64,000 bases of DNA from Stieleria marina (GTDB lineage Bacteria; Planctomycetota; Planctomycetia; Pirellulales; Pirellulaceae): NCBI GenBank assembly GCA_007741555.1, contig CP036526.1:248001-312000 (forward strand). Direction: 5' to 3'. The notes under the pieces were generated by a model. It was not told the origin of the DNA. It saw nothing but the letters and a program-made list of their open reading frames with translations, and ran no database searches. Positions 45,339 through 54,306 of the stretch are shown here, piece by piece; the first letter of the stretch is position 1; every line of letters begins with the position of its first letter. The position numbers were made by a program, and so were the translations under genes.

Positions 45339-48050
45339 ATGTTCCCACCTCGATTCACCGCTCAACGCAGGTACAATCGCCCGAGGAGACGGCGATGTTC
45401 GTGCGTCATTGTTCTGCTATGCCTGGGCTTTGCTGCGCAGAGTTCAGTCTTTGCGCAAGTCGTCGTTAAAGACAAGGCACAAAGTGCAAACGAAGCCGTT
45501 GCCGATCGTCGCCCGCAGCGTTATGAGAAATCGATTAAGCCCCTTTTACGGCAGACATGTTTTGACTGCCACAGTGGGGATAGCGTCGACGGCAACTTTA
45601 GAGCGGACCAGCTTGATCCCGACTTGGTCGATGGCGAAGACGTCGCTTGGTGGCTGGAGGTGTACTCCGTGCTCAGCAAGGGCGAGATGCCGCCACCTGA
45701 GTCAAGCGAACTGACCGACGCACAGCGAATTCGCATTGTGGATTGGCTTTCCACGGAAATTCAAGCAGCAGAAAAGCTGCGCAAAGCCAGTGGCAATCAC
45801 TCGTCGTTTCGACGGCTTACTCGATACGAATACAACTACGCGTTTCAGGACCTACTTGGTGTGCCCTGGACATTCGCGGGTGATCTTCCAGCCGAAGCCA
45901 GTGAGGACGACGCATTTGAGAATAATGCCGAGTCGTTGCACATGTCTGTAAAACAAGTGGAGACTTATCACCAGCTTGCACTGAGGGCATTGCGTCGAAT
46001 CACGGTTCGCGGCGACCGACCGCCGGTAGTGCATTGGGCGATTCCGATGAAGGACGCCTTCGGGCGCGAAAAGAAGCGGCTCGAGCGGGACATTGAATCG
46101 GCCCAAAAGAAATTCGAGGACATGCCGGACAAACTAACAGAGCAGATCGAGCGTCTGAACAAAAAGTTCCAGGCGCCTGCCGATCGGTCACATTACCTGG
46201 AACTATCGACAGGTGTGAGAGTAGAAGTCGACTGGGATTACCGCAAAGCAAGCTATGCGCTGAAGCACAGTGATACACACAAGGCGATGCCAGAGCTTGG
46301 TTCACATTTCGCTATTGTGCAGCCGGGTAGCAGACAATCGCTCACCGTCGAACTCGGCGACAGGTTGCCCGACGAAGGAACGATGCGGGTGCGCGTCCGT
46401 GCGTCGCGTGCTAAGGATGCGAGCGAGCGGATTCCAAGCTTACAAGTGCACTTCGGCTTTCAAGCAACCGACCAAGGGCGATCGATCAAGCGTTTAAGCC
46501 AGCAGGACATCCCAGTCGAAGCGTCCTACGGGCAGCCGGAAATCTACCAATGGAATATCCCTCTTAGCGAGATTGAGCACCGCAACACCTATCGCGGCGA
46601 GTTTGAACTGGGGGATCAACCGAGCCCATCGGAGTACATTCGCTTCACGAATAGTGCAGTGGGGCACGACGAAGCGGAAACCGCCGCAGCTGAGGCCGAG
46701 AGTCCCGCGATTCTGATCGACTACGTGGAAGTCGCCGCACCGGTTTACGACGAGTGGCCACCACGGTCCCACCGCAGCGTGTTCATTGAAAGCGAGAACT
46801 CGCACGACGAATCCGCTTACGCGCAAGAGATCATTTCTGCCTTCATGTCTCGTGCCTGGCGGCGATCGCCCACAACGCGCGACATCGATCGCAAGCTGCA
46901 ACTATTCCAGCGACTGCGGACCAGCAGCAAGGATTTCCAGGAAGCAGTCGTGGAAGTTCTCGCAACGATTCTTGCTTCGCCAAAGTTCCTTTACGTGTTG
47001 CCTGGTGAGCAGGGTGCACAACCAGACCAACAGAAAGATCAGCTGTCGCAAAACGAAGTCGCGACTCGGCTATCGCTCTTCCTTTGGTGTAGCCTGCCCG
47101 ACGAGACGCTGCTCAAGCTCGCTTCGGCAGGCCGCCTTAGCGATCACGAAGTTCTGCGTCAGCAGGTCGACCGAATGCTGTCTGATCCGCGAGCCACACG
47201 TTTTACCAAGCACTTCGTTGGGCAGTGGCTCAAAATGCAACCGCTGGAATTCTTGAGCCCCACCCGAGGTGACGATGGTCTCGATTCAGCATTGCTGGAA
47301 TCGATAAAGCAAGAGCCTATCGCTTTGTTTGCAGACATGCTGCGGAACGATTCAAGCGCACTGAATTTCATCGATGCGGACTACTTGGTCGTGAACGAGC
47401 GTCTTGCCAAGCACTATGGAATCCCGGGAATTCCCGGCAATCATTTCCGACGCGTTTCCTTGCCAGCCGAACGGAATCGTGGCGGTTTGTTGACCCAAGC
47501 CGGTTTGCTAACCATGAATTCCGATGGCGAAGATTCCCATCCAGTCAAACGCGGTGTTTGGTTGCTAACGAACCTACTCAATGATCCGCCGCCCCCGCCT
47601 CCGCCAGCCGTTCCCGAGATCGATCTCTCCGATCCAGCGATCGCAAAAATGACTCTGAAAGAACGCGTTGACGACCATCGCAATCACGCCGCGTGCATGT
47701 CGTGTCACCAGAAGATCGATCCGTGGGGGATCGCATTTGAAAACTACGATGCACTTGGACGCTGGCGTGATGAAATCAATGGGAAAATCGTTGACGCTAC
47801 AAGCGTATTGCCCAACGAAGATAAACTCGACGGGATGAAGGGACTCAAGGAACATCTCATACGGCAACGCCACGAGCAATTTGTGAAGGCGACGATTGAG
47901 AAAATGGCATCATTTGCCCTCGGGCGACAACTGGATTTCGGCGACCGTGCTGGAATCAGGGAGATAGCCGGACGAGTCCGTGAATCAGACGATGGCATCA
48001 AGACGATGGTGATGTGCCTGGTAACGAGTGATCTTTTTCAAACAAAGTAG
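45339..48050 (+). CDS. DUF1592-family planctomycete cytochrome c protein, copy 2
   Basis: About 903 residues from ATG 45339; ATG 45294 is an alternative that gives a long tail before the arginine-rich start of the signal peptide (ending SSVFAQ). Haem motifs CFDCH near residue 74 and CMSCH near 786 flank the DUF1587 (RLTRYEYNYAFQDLLGV), beta-sandwich, DUF1595, DUF1592 (ATRLSLFLWCSLPDETLL), DUF1588 and DUF1585 regions. Where copy 1 has an Arg/Gly-rich insertion, this copy has a helical stretch (EKKFEDMPDKLTEQIERLN). It is directly followed by DUF1552, the usual pairing. The IS5 element ends 160 bp upstream and may have displaced its promoter. Confidence 0.9.
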   Translation: MFPPRFTAQRRYNRPRRRRCSCVIVLLCLGFAAQSSVFAQVVVKDKAQSANEAVADRRPQRYEKSIKPLLRQTCFDCHSGDSVDGNFRADQLDPDLVDGEDVAWWLEVYSVLSKGEMPPPESSELTDAQRIRIVDWLSTEIQAAEKLRKASGNHSSFRRLTRYEYNYAFQDLLGVPWTFAGDLPAEASEDDAFENNAESLHMSVKQVETYHQLALRALRRITVRGDRPPVVHWAIPMKDAFGREKKRLERDIESAQKKFEDMPDKLTEQIERLNKKFQAPADRSHYLELSTGVRVEVDWDYRKASYALKHSDTHKAMPELGSHFAIVQPGSRQSLTVELGDRLPDEGTMRVRVRASRAKDASERIPSLQVHFGFQATDQGRSIKRLSQQDIPVEASYGQPEIYQWNIPLSEIEHRNTYRGEFELGDQPSPSEYIRFTNSAVGHDEAETAAAEAESPAILIDYVEVAAPVYDEWPPRSHRSVFIESENSHDESAYAQEIISAFMSRAWRRSPTTRDIDRKLQLFQRLRTSSKDFQEAVVEVLATILASPKFLYVLPGEQGAQPDQQKDQLSQNEVATRLSLFLWCSLPDETLLKLASAGRLSDHEVLRQQVDRMLSDPRATRFTKHFVGQWLKMQPLEFLSPTRGDDGLDSALLESIKQEPIALFADMLRNDSSALNFIDADYLVVNERLAKHYGIPGIPGNHFRRVSLPAERNRGGLLTQAGLLTMNSDGEDSHPVKRGVWLLTNLLNDPPPPPPPAVPEIDLSDPAIAKMTLKERVDDHRNHAACMSCHQKIDPWGIAFENYDALGRWRDEINGKIVDATSVLPNEDKLDGMKGLKEHLIRQRHEQFVKATIEKMASFALGRQLDFGDRAGIREIAGRVRESDDGIKTMVMCLVTSDLFQTK

Positions 48051-48080
48051 TGACGTGATACAATAGGCTGGCGCACCGTA

Positions 48081-48142
48081 GTGGACGAGGCAATGAGTTC
48101 CGGCATCAAAATCACGCGTCACGGACTCGTAGCCTCGTCCAC
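48081..48142. repeat. REP-like inverted repeat between DUF1592 and DUF1552
   Basis: GTGGACGAGGC at 48081-48091 is matched in reverse complement by GCCTCGTCCAC at 48132-48142. The similarity extends inward, imperfectly, to about 23 bases per arm with a loop of roughly 15-20 bases. The right arm, GGACTCGTAGCCTCGTCCAC (48123-48142), occurs again as a direct copy at 49686-49705. The structure and placement in intergenic spaces resemble bacterial REP or BIME elements. A role as an mRNA hairpin between cistrons is possible. Confidence 0.7.
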
Positions 48143-48172
48143 CACCTTTCATTCCTCAAGCAATAACGACAG

Positions 48173-49594
48173 ATGGCTTTCAATCTGAATCAACTTGATC
48201 GTCGACGGTTTCTTCGTGGATCCGGTGCCGCGCTGGCGCTTCCACTTTTGAGTTCCAGCTTGCCGCTTTTGGCAGCCAACTCCGACAGCAAGTCGAATCC
48301 GAAACGGCTCGCCTGCATCTATTACCCCGACGGTGTCCCCATGCCGCTGCGGGAAGACCCCGCTTACCAAGACTGGTCGTGGTTTCCGCATGGTGGGGGA
48401 ACGGAGTTCACTTTCACAAAGTGCACTGACGTCTTCGAGCCACTGCGTGACGACCTGACCGTGCTCTCGGGTTTTTCACACCCAGAGGCCCGCAAGGTTC
48501 ACGGTCATCGCAATGCCGATCAATTTCTGACTGCCGCCAAGATTCGTCGCGAGGGAGCGTACAACAACTCGATCTCTCTTGATCAGGTTTATGCCGAACA
48601 CATCGGGGACCAAACACGGTTCGCATCACTCGTTATGTCGACTGACGGTGGTATCGGAACGCCGCGCGCTGCTCAAACGCTTTCATTCAACCGAACTGGT
48701 CGAGCGATTCCTGCAGAGCAAAGCCCGAAGCGAATTTTCGACATGCTGTTCGTCAAGAGCGACGCTGATGCAGCTCGCAGGTTAGCGAAGAACGAGAGTG
48801 CTTTGGATGAAATGCTGGAAGACGCAAGCGATCTGCGCGGAATACTGTCCTCCAATGACAAGCTTCGGTTTGACGAGTACCTGGACTCGGTTCGCGAAGC
48901 AGAGATTCGTGTTCAGAAAGCAAAGGAGTGGGTCAACAGGCCACTGCCCAGTGTTGACGGGGAACAGGTTGACCGAGCAGAAATCGAAGCGGACATCTCG
49001 CCAGAGTCGCCGAGGTTGTACGTGCAGACCATGCTGGACATGATCTATCTCGCATTCAAAACCGATTCGACTCGGGTTGCGACTTATCAGATCGGACGTG
49101 AGAACGGCGCGGGTGTCAGCGATCGCCTCGCTCGCGCTGTCGGGTTCAATCTCGCACACCAGTTAACGCACGACACGAAAAATCCGGGTGGCTGGAAAAA
49201 CCTTGGGAAGTACTGTCGGTTTCTCAATGAAGAGTTTGCTCGATTCACAACCCGGCTGAAAGAATCTCCAGAACCGGCGGGCACAGGATCGATGCTCGAC
49301 AACTCGTTGCTTCTGTTCGGTTCTGCATCGAGCGCGTTTCACCTTTCACGCAACTATCCACTTGTCCTGGCCGGTGGCGGTAACATGGGATTCAAGCACG
49401 GCAGGTATCTGAACTATGCCGGAGCCAATCCCATCAGCGGTGCCTGGCGCGGCGGCCCCGAGCCATACACCAAAGAAATCAAGCAAGAAGACCAACCGCT
49501 GACACGCGTCTTTGTCACGATGTTGCAACAACTGGGAATAGAAACCGAAAGCTTCGCCGGGGCCACCGGCAACTTCCCCAAGTTGCTTTCGTAA
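48173..49594 (+). CDS. DUF1552 protein, Tat-exported, copy 2
   Basis: 473 residues starting MAFNLNQLDRRRFLRGSG, a twin-arginine signal. The DUF1552 core is the same as in the 27324 protein: RLACIYYPDGVPMPL, DWSWFP, LTVLSGFSHPEARKVHG, SLDQVYAEHIGDQTR, SLVMSTDGGIGTPR, DEYLDSVREAE and FVTMLQQLGIETESFAG. It forms the normal pair with the DUF1592 gene 122 bp upstream; the REP-like repeat fills that gap. The family's biochemical role is unknown. Retention of two complete pairs plus a third remnant suggests a distinct function for each, or recent amplification. Confidence 0.9.
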   Translation: MAFNLNQLDRRRFLRGSGAALALPLLSSSLPLLAANSDSKSNPKRLACIYYPDGVPMPLREDPAYQDWSWFPHGGGTEFTFTKCTDVFEPLRDDLTVLSGFSHPEARKVHGHRNADQFLTAAKIRREGAYNNSISLDQVYAEHIGDQTRFASLVMSTDGGIGTPRAAQTLSFNRTGRAIPAEQSPKRIFDMLFVKSDADAARRLAKNESALDEMLEDASDLRGILSSNDKLRFDEYLDSVREAEIRVQKAKEWVNRPLPSVDGEQVDRAEIEADISPESPRLYVQTMLDMIYLAFKTDSTRVATYQIGRENGAGVSDRLARAVGFNLAHQLTHDTKNPGGWKNLGKYCRFLNEEFARFTTRLKESPEPAGTGSMLDNSLLLFGSASSAFHLSRNYPLVLAGGGNMGFKHGRYLNYAGANPISGAWRGGPEPYTKEIKQEDQPLTRVFVTMLQQLGIETESFAGATGNFPKLLS

Positions 49595-49685
49595 AGCTGC
49601 CCGGCTTCGGGTGAAGGCGTGCTGCGCACATCATCGCTGAGCAGAATCGAGCCCCAGTCCTCGCGTTCTTGCGTTGAATTCGCGG

Positions 49686-49705
49686 GGACTCGTAGCCTCG
49701 TCCAC
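49686..49705. repeat. Single arm of the REP-like repeat
   Basis: GGACTCGTAGCCTCGTCCAC, identical to bases 48123-48142 and in the same orientation. It lies in the 199-bp gap between DUF1552 copy 2 and the double sulfatase. When read as protein it gives part of the non-homologous leader (GLVASST) of the longest sulfatase frame, which is why the downstream ATG at 49794 is preferred. Confidence 0.75.
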
Positions 49706-49793
49706 TAAGAAATCTGTCTCCAGCTCTACCGACTCTGAAGAATACACTCTTGGTCATCAGCCAACATCCGAATCCCACTCTCGAAATAGAATC

Positions 49794-52700
49794 ATGAGAT
49801 TGATTTCAGTTGCTCCGGCTCTGTGCATCATCCTGCTGACGGCTTCTTCGTCACTCGCAGCGGATCATCCGCCGAACGTTGTTCTGATTTTCGCTGACGA
49901 CCTCGGCTATGGAGATGTTGGTTGCTACGGCGCTACGAAAATTCAGACGCCCAACATTGATAAGCTTGCTGCTGAAGGTCGGCGGTTTACCGATGCGCAT
50001 TCTGCGTCGGCAGTTTGTACTCCGTCACGGTATGGGTTGCTGACGGGTGAGTATCCTTCGCGGAAAAACATTTGGGGTCCGGCGCCAGTGACTTCGCCGC
50101 TGCTCGTTGACACCGACCAGTTGACCATTGCCGATGTTTTCAAGAACGATGGCTACAGCACGGGAGCTTTCGGAAAATGGCACTTGGGTTTCGGCAAGGG
50201 TACGAACGAATGGAAGCAACCGTTTCGACCTGGGCCACTGGATCTTGGTTTTGACTACTATTTTGGCGTACCGCTGGTGAACAGTGCTCCGCCGTACGTC
50301 TTCGTGGAGAATGACCGCGTCGTTGGTCGTGCATCCGAGGATCCACTTGTCTACTTGGGTCGTAAGGCCGGCGATAAGGTTAGCCCGATTACGCCACTGA
50401 CCAAAGAGCACGGCAACCGCGTTCCCAATTTCTTTGGAGGCGCGACTGAAGCACACAAGCTCTACAACGACTTTACGCTCGGCACGACGCTGGCCGAGCG
50501 GGCAACTCGCTGGATCGGTGATCAAGTCGACAAACCGTTCTTTCTTTACCTCTCCACGACCAACATCCACCACCCGTTTACGCCCGCTCCCCGTTTTCAA
50601 GGCACCAGCCAATGCGGTCTGTACGGCGACTTTGTTCACGAATTGGACTGGATCGTTGGCGAGGTCATGACGACGCTTGAAGCGAAAGGTGTGGCCGACA
50701 ATACGCTGGTCATCTTTACCAGTGATAACGGCGGCATGTTCAACCACGGCGGCCAAAAGGCTTTCCAGATGGGGCATCAACAGAACGGTGATCTGCTGGG
50801 ATTCAAGTTCGGAGTCTGGGAAGGCGGACACCGCGTACCGTTAATCGCTCGGTGGCCCGGCCACATCAAACCAGGGACGACTTCAACACAATTGATCAGT
50901 GGCGTCGATATGCTGGCGACCTTTGCCGCACTCACGCAGCAGGACCTGGACAGGCAGCAGCTTGCGGACAGCGTCAACGTTCTGCCTGCACTGATCGGTG
51001 AACCGGAATCACCATTGCGGGACACGCTTGTACTGAGTCCCCACAAGCAGACTCATCTTGCTATTCGCAAAGGCAAGTGGGTCTACATCGGTGCTCGAGG
51101 CTCAGGAGGTTTCGGAGGCAAACCTGGGTCGCATGCTGCTGGCGGACCGGTATGTGCATCATTTGTCGGAAGCGTGAATAGCGATTTCGAGGCGGGCAAG
51201 TACAAAGCCGATGCGCCGCGTGCTCAGCTTTACGATCTGCAATCGGATGTGAAGCAGACGCGAAACCTGCACAACGAATATCCCGAGATCGTAAAAGAGA
51301 TGAGCGAGTTGCTTGAAAGCTACGCGCCGCCGAAGCGGAAACCAGCCCCCGTGAAAGGGAAGCCGCGCGCGCCGGGCAATCCTGCAAAGAAGATTCCCGC
51401 AGTTCCGAGTACCCGAAGCGCGTCCTTCGACTTCGAGTCGGGCAAACTGGATCCATGGAAGGTGATCAAAGGCAAATTCGGGCATTCGGTCGGTAGTCGC
51501 GATCTCTTCTTCCGTGACCAAGGAGAATACAACAAACAAGGCAAGTACTACCTGACAACGCTTGAAAGCAGCGCCGATGCCGACCGAGGATTGGACCCAC
51601 AAACCGGAGTGATCTTCTCGCCCCAGTTCATTCCCAAAGCTGGCTCGATGACTTTCCGTGTTGGCGGAGGCAGTGGCAAGGACACCTATGTCGCTTTGTG
51701 CACAGCAGATGGTGAAGAGTTGCTGAAGGCGCACGGCATCAACAACCAAGTCATGCAAAAGGTGAGTTGGGATTTGGCGCCCTATGCCGGCAAGAAGCTG
51801 TTTTTAAAAGTCGTCGATCAAGCGGCGGGCGGTTGGGGTCACATCACCGCCGATGATTTTCAGTTCGATGCAGAGGTTTTGAAGCAATCACCTGAGCCGA
51901 CGGCGCTAGCCGCGGGTTCGGCAAACCGAGGCGGTGACGTTCATCAACCCGCGGCGAGCGTCTCGCGGCTAACGGAACCACAGTCAAATAATACGAGGCC
52001 AAACTTCGTGGTCATCTTTACCGACGATCAGGGCTACGCGGACCTCAGTTGTTTCGGTGGCAAGCATGTCAACACACCTCGCATTGATCAGATGGCGGCC
52101 GAAGGAATGAAGTTGACGAGTTTCTATGTGGCGGCGCCCCTCTGCACGCCCTCTCGCGCCGCTTTGATGACTGGCTGTTATCCCAGGCGAATCGACATGG
52201 CCTACGGATCCGATTTCGCAGTCCTGCTGGCAGCGGACAAGAAGGGGTTGAACCCTGAAGAGATAACGATCGCTGAAGTGCTGAAGTCGGCGGGCTACAA
52301 AACGGGCATGTTTGGAAAATGGCACCTCGGTGACCAGCCGGAGTTTCTACCGACGCGACAGGGATTCGATCAGTACTTTGGTATTCCTTACAGCCACGAC
52401 ATCCATCCGTTCCATCCGCGGCAGAGTCATTTCAAATTCCCGCCGTTGGCCTTGCTGGACAACGAGGAAGTGATCGAAATGGATCCCGATGCCGACTATC
52501 TCACTCAGCGAATAACTCAGCGCGCGGTAAAGTTTATCGAAGAGAGCAAGGACGAGCCGTTCTTTCTGTATGTGCCGCACCCGATTCCGCATGCACCATT
52601 GCATGTCTCTCCAGAATTCATGGCGAAAGCACCAGCCAAGGTCAGAGCGAAACTGAAAAACGAAAAGAAAGTCGACTACGGAACACGAAGGGGATTGTTC

Positions 52701-53312
52701 GGGCAAGCAATCAGCGAGATTGACTGGTCAGTGGGGCAGATCCTTGATGCACTCAACAAGAACGGGCTGGATGAAAATACATTTGTCATGTTTACCTCGG
52801 ACAACGGACCAGCCAACGGAAAGGCTACACCGCTAAGAGGCAAGAAGGGCAGCACCTTTGAAGGCGGCATGCGCGAGCCAACGGTGATCCGTTGGCCAGG
52901 CAAGATCTCGGCCGGTCAAGTGAACGATGAGATCATGACCGCCATGGACCTGCTTCCAACATTCGCGAAACTGGCTGGAGCGAAGATACCGACCGATCGA
53001 ACCATCGACGGCAAGGACATCTGGCCCACGTTAACTGGGAAAGCGGGCACGCCCTACGAAGCTTTCTTCTACTACCGAGACAACTCTCTCAATGCAGTGA
53101 GATCAGGCATATGGAAACTCCACCTCAAGGACGGAGAGCCCACCCAACTCTGCAATCTCGAAACCGACATTGGCGAGAAGAAGAACTTCATCAAAGCCCA
53201 ACCCGAAGTTGTCCAGCGACTCGTCGGATATGTGAAAGTGTTTGAAAAGGACATCGCGGCGGACAATCGGCCCGCTGCTTTGGTGAAGAATTCAAAACCA
53301 CTAGCGAAATAA
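49794..53312 (+). CDS. Secreted double sulfatase: sulfatase, beta-sandwich, sulfatase
   Basis: 1172 residues from ATG 49794, signal peptide ending SSSLAAD; the longer frame from 49674 adds repeat-derived residues. Domain 1 (about 25-520) has IFADDLGYGDVGCYG, CTPSR at 75-79, GKWHLGFG and IFTSDNGGM. Residues about 542-696 form a beta-sandwich (FDFESGKLDPWKVIKGKFG, TFRVGGGSGKDTYVAL, WGHITADDFQFDAEV) like modules on other planctomycete hydrolases. Domain 2 (about 733-1172) has IFTDDQGYADLSCFGG, CTPSR from Cys784, GKWHLGD and MFTSDNGPANG. Both active sites look complete, so two sulfate esters could be removed by one exported chain. Such fusions are rare. The second domain is closest to the remnant at 43926. 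Confidence 0.9.
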   Translation: MRLISVAPALCIILLTASSSLAADHPPNVVLIFADDLGYGDVGCYGATKIQTPNIDKLAAEGRRFTDAHSASAVCTPSRYGLLTGEYPSRKNIWGPAPVTSPLLVDTDQLTIADVFKNDGYSTGAFGKWHLGFGKGTNEWKQPFRPGPLDLGFDYYFGVPLVNSAPPYVFVENDRVVGRASEDPLVYLGRKAGDKVSPITPLTKEHGNRVPNFFGGATEAHKLYNDFTLGTTLAERATRWIGDQVDKPFFLYLSTTNIHHPFTPAPRFQGTSQCGLYGDFVHELDWIVGEVMTTLEAKGVADNTLVIFTSDNGGMFNHGGQKAFQMGHQQNGDLLGFKFGVWEGGHRVPLIARWPGHIKPGTTSTQLISGVDMLATFAALTQQDLDRQQLADSVNVLPALIGEPESPLRDTLVLSPHKQTHLAIRKGKWVYIGARGSGGFGGKPGSHAAGGPVCASFVGSVNSDFEAGKYKADAPRAQLYDLQSDVKQTRNLHNEYPEIVKEMSELLESYAPPKRKPAPVKGKPRAPGNPAKKIPAVPSTRSASFDFESGKLDPWKVIKGKFGHSVGSRDLFFRDQGEYNKQGKYYLTTLESSADADRGLDPQTGVIFSPQFIPKAGSMTFRVGGGSGKDTYVALCTADGEELLKAHGINNQVMQKVSWDLAPYAGKKLFLKVVDQAAGGWGHITADDFQFDAEVLKQSPEPTALAAGSANRGGDVHQPAASVSRLTEPQSNNTRPNFVVIFTDDQGYADLSCFGGKHVNTPRIDQMAAEGMKLTSFYVAAPLCTPSRAALMTGCYPRRIDMAYGSDFAVLLAADKKGLNPEEITIAEVLKSAGYKTGMFGKWHLGDQPEFLPTRQGFDQYFGIPYSHDIHPFHPRQSHFKFPPLALLDNEEVIEMDPDADYLTQRITQRAVKFIEESKDEPFFLYVPHPIPHAPLHVSPEFMAKAPAKVRAKLKNEKKVDYGTRRGLFGQAISEIDWSVGQILDALNKNGLDENTFVMFTSDNGPANGKATPLRGKKGSTFEGGMREPTVIRWPGKISAGQVNDEIMTAMDLLPTFAKLAGAKIPTDRTIDGKDIWPTLTGKAGTPYEAFFYYRDNSLNAVRSGIWKLHLKDGEPTQLCNLETDIGEKKNFIKAQPEVVQRLVGYVKVFEKDIAADNRPAALVKNSKPLAK

Positions 53313-53333
53313 CAAAACCGGAGAAAACAAGGT

Positions 53334-54305
53334 ATGAAGCGAGTCCTAGTAGCTGCAGCCAGTGTCCTATTCACGGTTGCTGTCCAGGCAAACGAACCTA
53401 CCACTGCGACAGTCGCGGTCACTCATTCGGCACTCGAAGGCATTGGTGCGGAACTAGGCGTCATGCGTCGAGATCCGAGCGACATTATCAAAGTCGGCGA
53501 CTTGTATTACGTGTGGTATTCCAAGGGAAAGATCTCTCCGGGATACGATGCAACGGTTTGGTACGCGACCTCGAAAGATGGTCATAAATGGACGGAGAAA
53601 GGCATGGCGCTTGCAAAGGGCAAGCCCGGCAGTTGGGAAGGGGCGAGTGTCTTCACACCTAACATTCTGGTCGCCGAGGGACGCTACTGGCTGTTCTATA
53701 CAGGCACCTCCAGAGAATTCGCCAAGGGATTCAATCCTGATTCAAAGATCGGGATCGCGGTATCGGATTCGCCTGATGGTCCCTGGGAGCGTCTCGCGAC
53801 TAATCCAGCATTGAAGAACAGCGATGACCCGAAGGATTTTGACAGTCACTTGGTTGATGATGCCTGCCTGATCGTTCGAGAAGATGAATACTGGTTCTAT
53901 TACAAAGGCCGCCAGCTTGGCAAAAGTCCGGGACAAACTCAAATGGGGCTTGCGATCGCAGACCATCCGCAGGGGCCCTATGTGAGGCACGAGTCGAATC
54001 CGGTGATCCCTGGCAATCACGAAGTGCTGGTCTGGCCCCACGGTACTGGCGTGGCGGCGATGATCGGCACCACCGGGCCAAAAGCGATCACGAATTCGAT
54101 CCTCTATGCTAAAGACGGAATCCATTTTTCCAAAACTCACCGTGTAACGAATGGACCATGGGCTGGCGGCGCCTATCGTCCGGAAGCGTTTACGCAGAGC
54201 AATATCGGTGTGATTCCCGATTGGGGTGTCGAGATTGGCAGACCAAAAGGGAAGCAAAGTAAACTGCCGTTCATTCAACGATTCGATGTACAAAAGGACA
54301 ACTAG
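53334..54305 (+). CDS. Secreted five-bladed beta-propeller glycosidase, GH117/GH43-like
   Basis: 323 residues, signal peptide ending AVQANE; GGAG precedes the ATG. The sequence VMRRDPSDIIKVGDLYYVWYS and later HLVDDACLIVREDEYWFYYKG, GLAIADHPQGPYV and GGAYRPEAF are typical of the five-bladed propeller hydrolases of the GH117 type and their GH43/GH32 relatives. GH117 members release 3,6-anhydro-L-galactose from agaro-oligosaccharides, but related families act on other algal sugars, so red-algal galactan is only one option. Aspartates in RRDPSD and VDDAC are candidate catalytic residues. It begins 21 bp after the double sulfatase and its stop is one base before the next start. Confidence 0.72.
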   Translation: MKRVLVAAASVLFTVAVQANEPTTATVAVTHSALEGIGAELGVMRRDPSDIIKVGDLYYVWYSKGKISPGYDATVWYATSKDGHKWTEKGMALAKGKPGSWEGASVFTPNILVAEGRYWLFYTGTSREFAKGFNPDSKIGIAVSDSPDGPWERLATNPALKNSDDPKDFDSHLVDDACLIVREDEYWFYYKGRQLGKSPGQTQMGLAIADHPQGPYVRHESNPVIPGNHEVLVWPHGTGVAAMIGTTGPKAITNSILYAKDGIHFSKTHRVTNGPWAGGAYRPEAFTQSNIGVIPDWGVEIGRPKGKQSKLPFIQRFDVQKDN

Positions 54306-54306
54306 G

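Noticed and set aside
49674-49793. 40-residue N-terminal extension of the double sulfatase
   Set aside because: It begins in the REP-like repeat, has no family similarity and would bury the signal peptide that starts at 49794.
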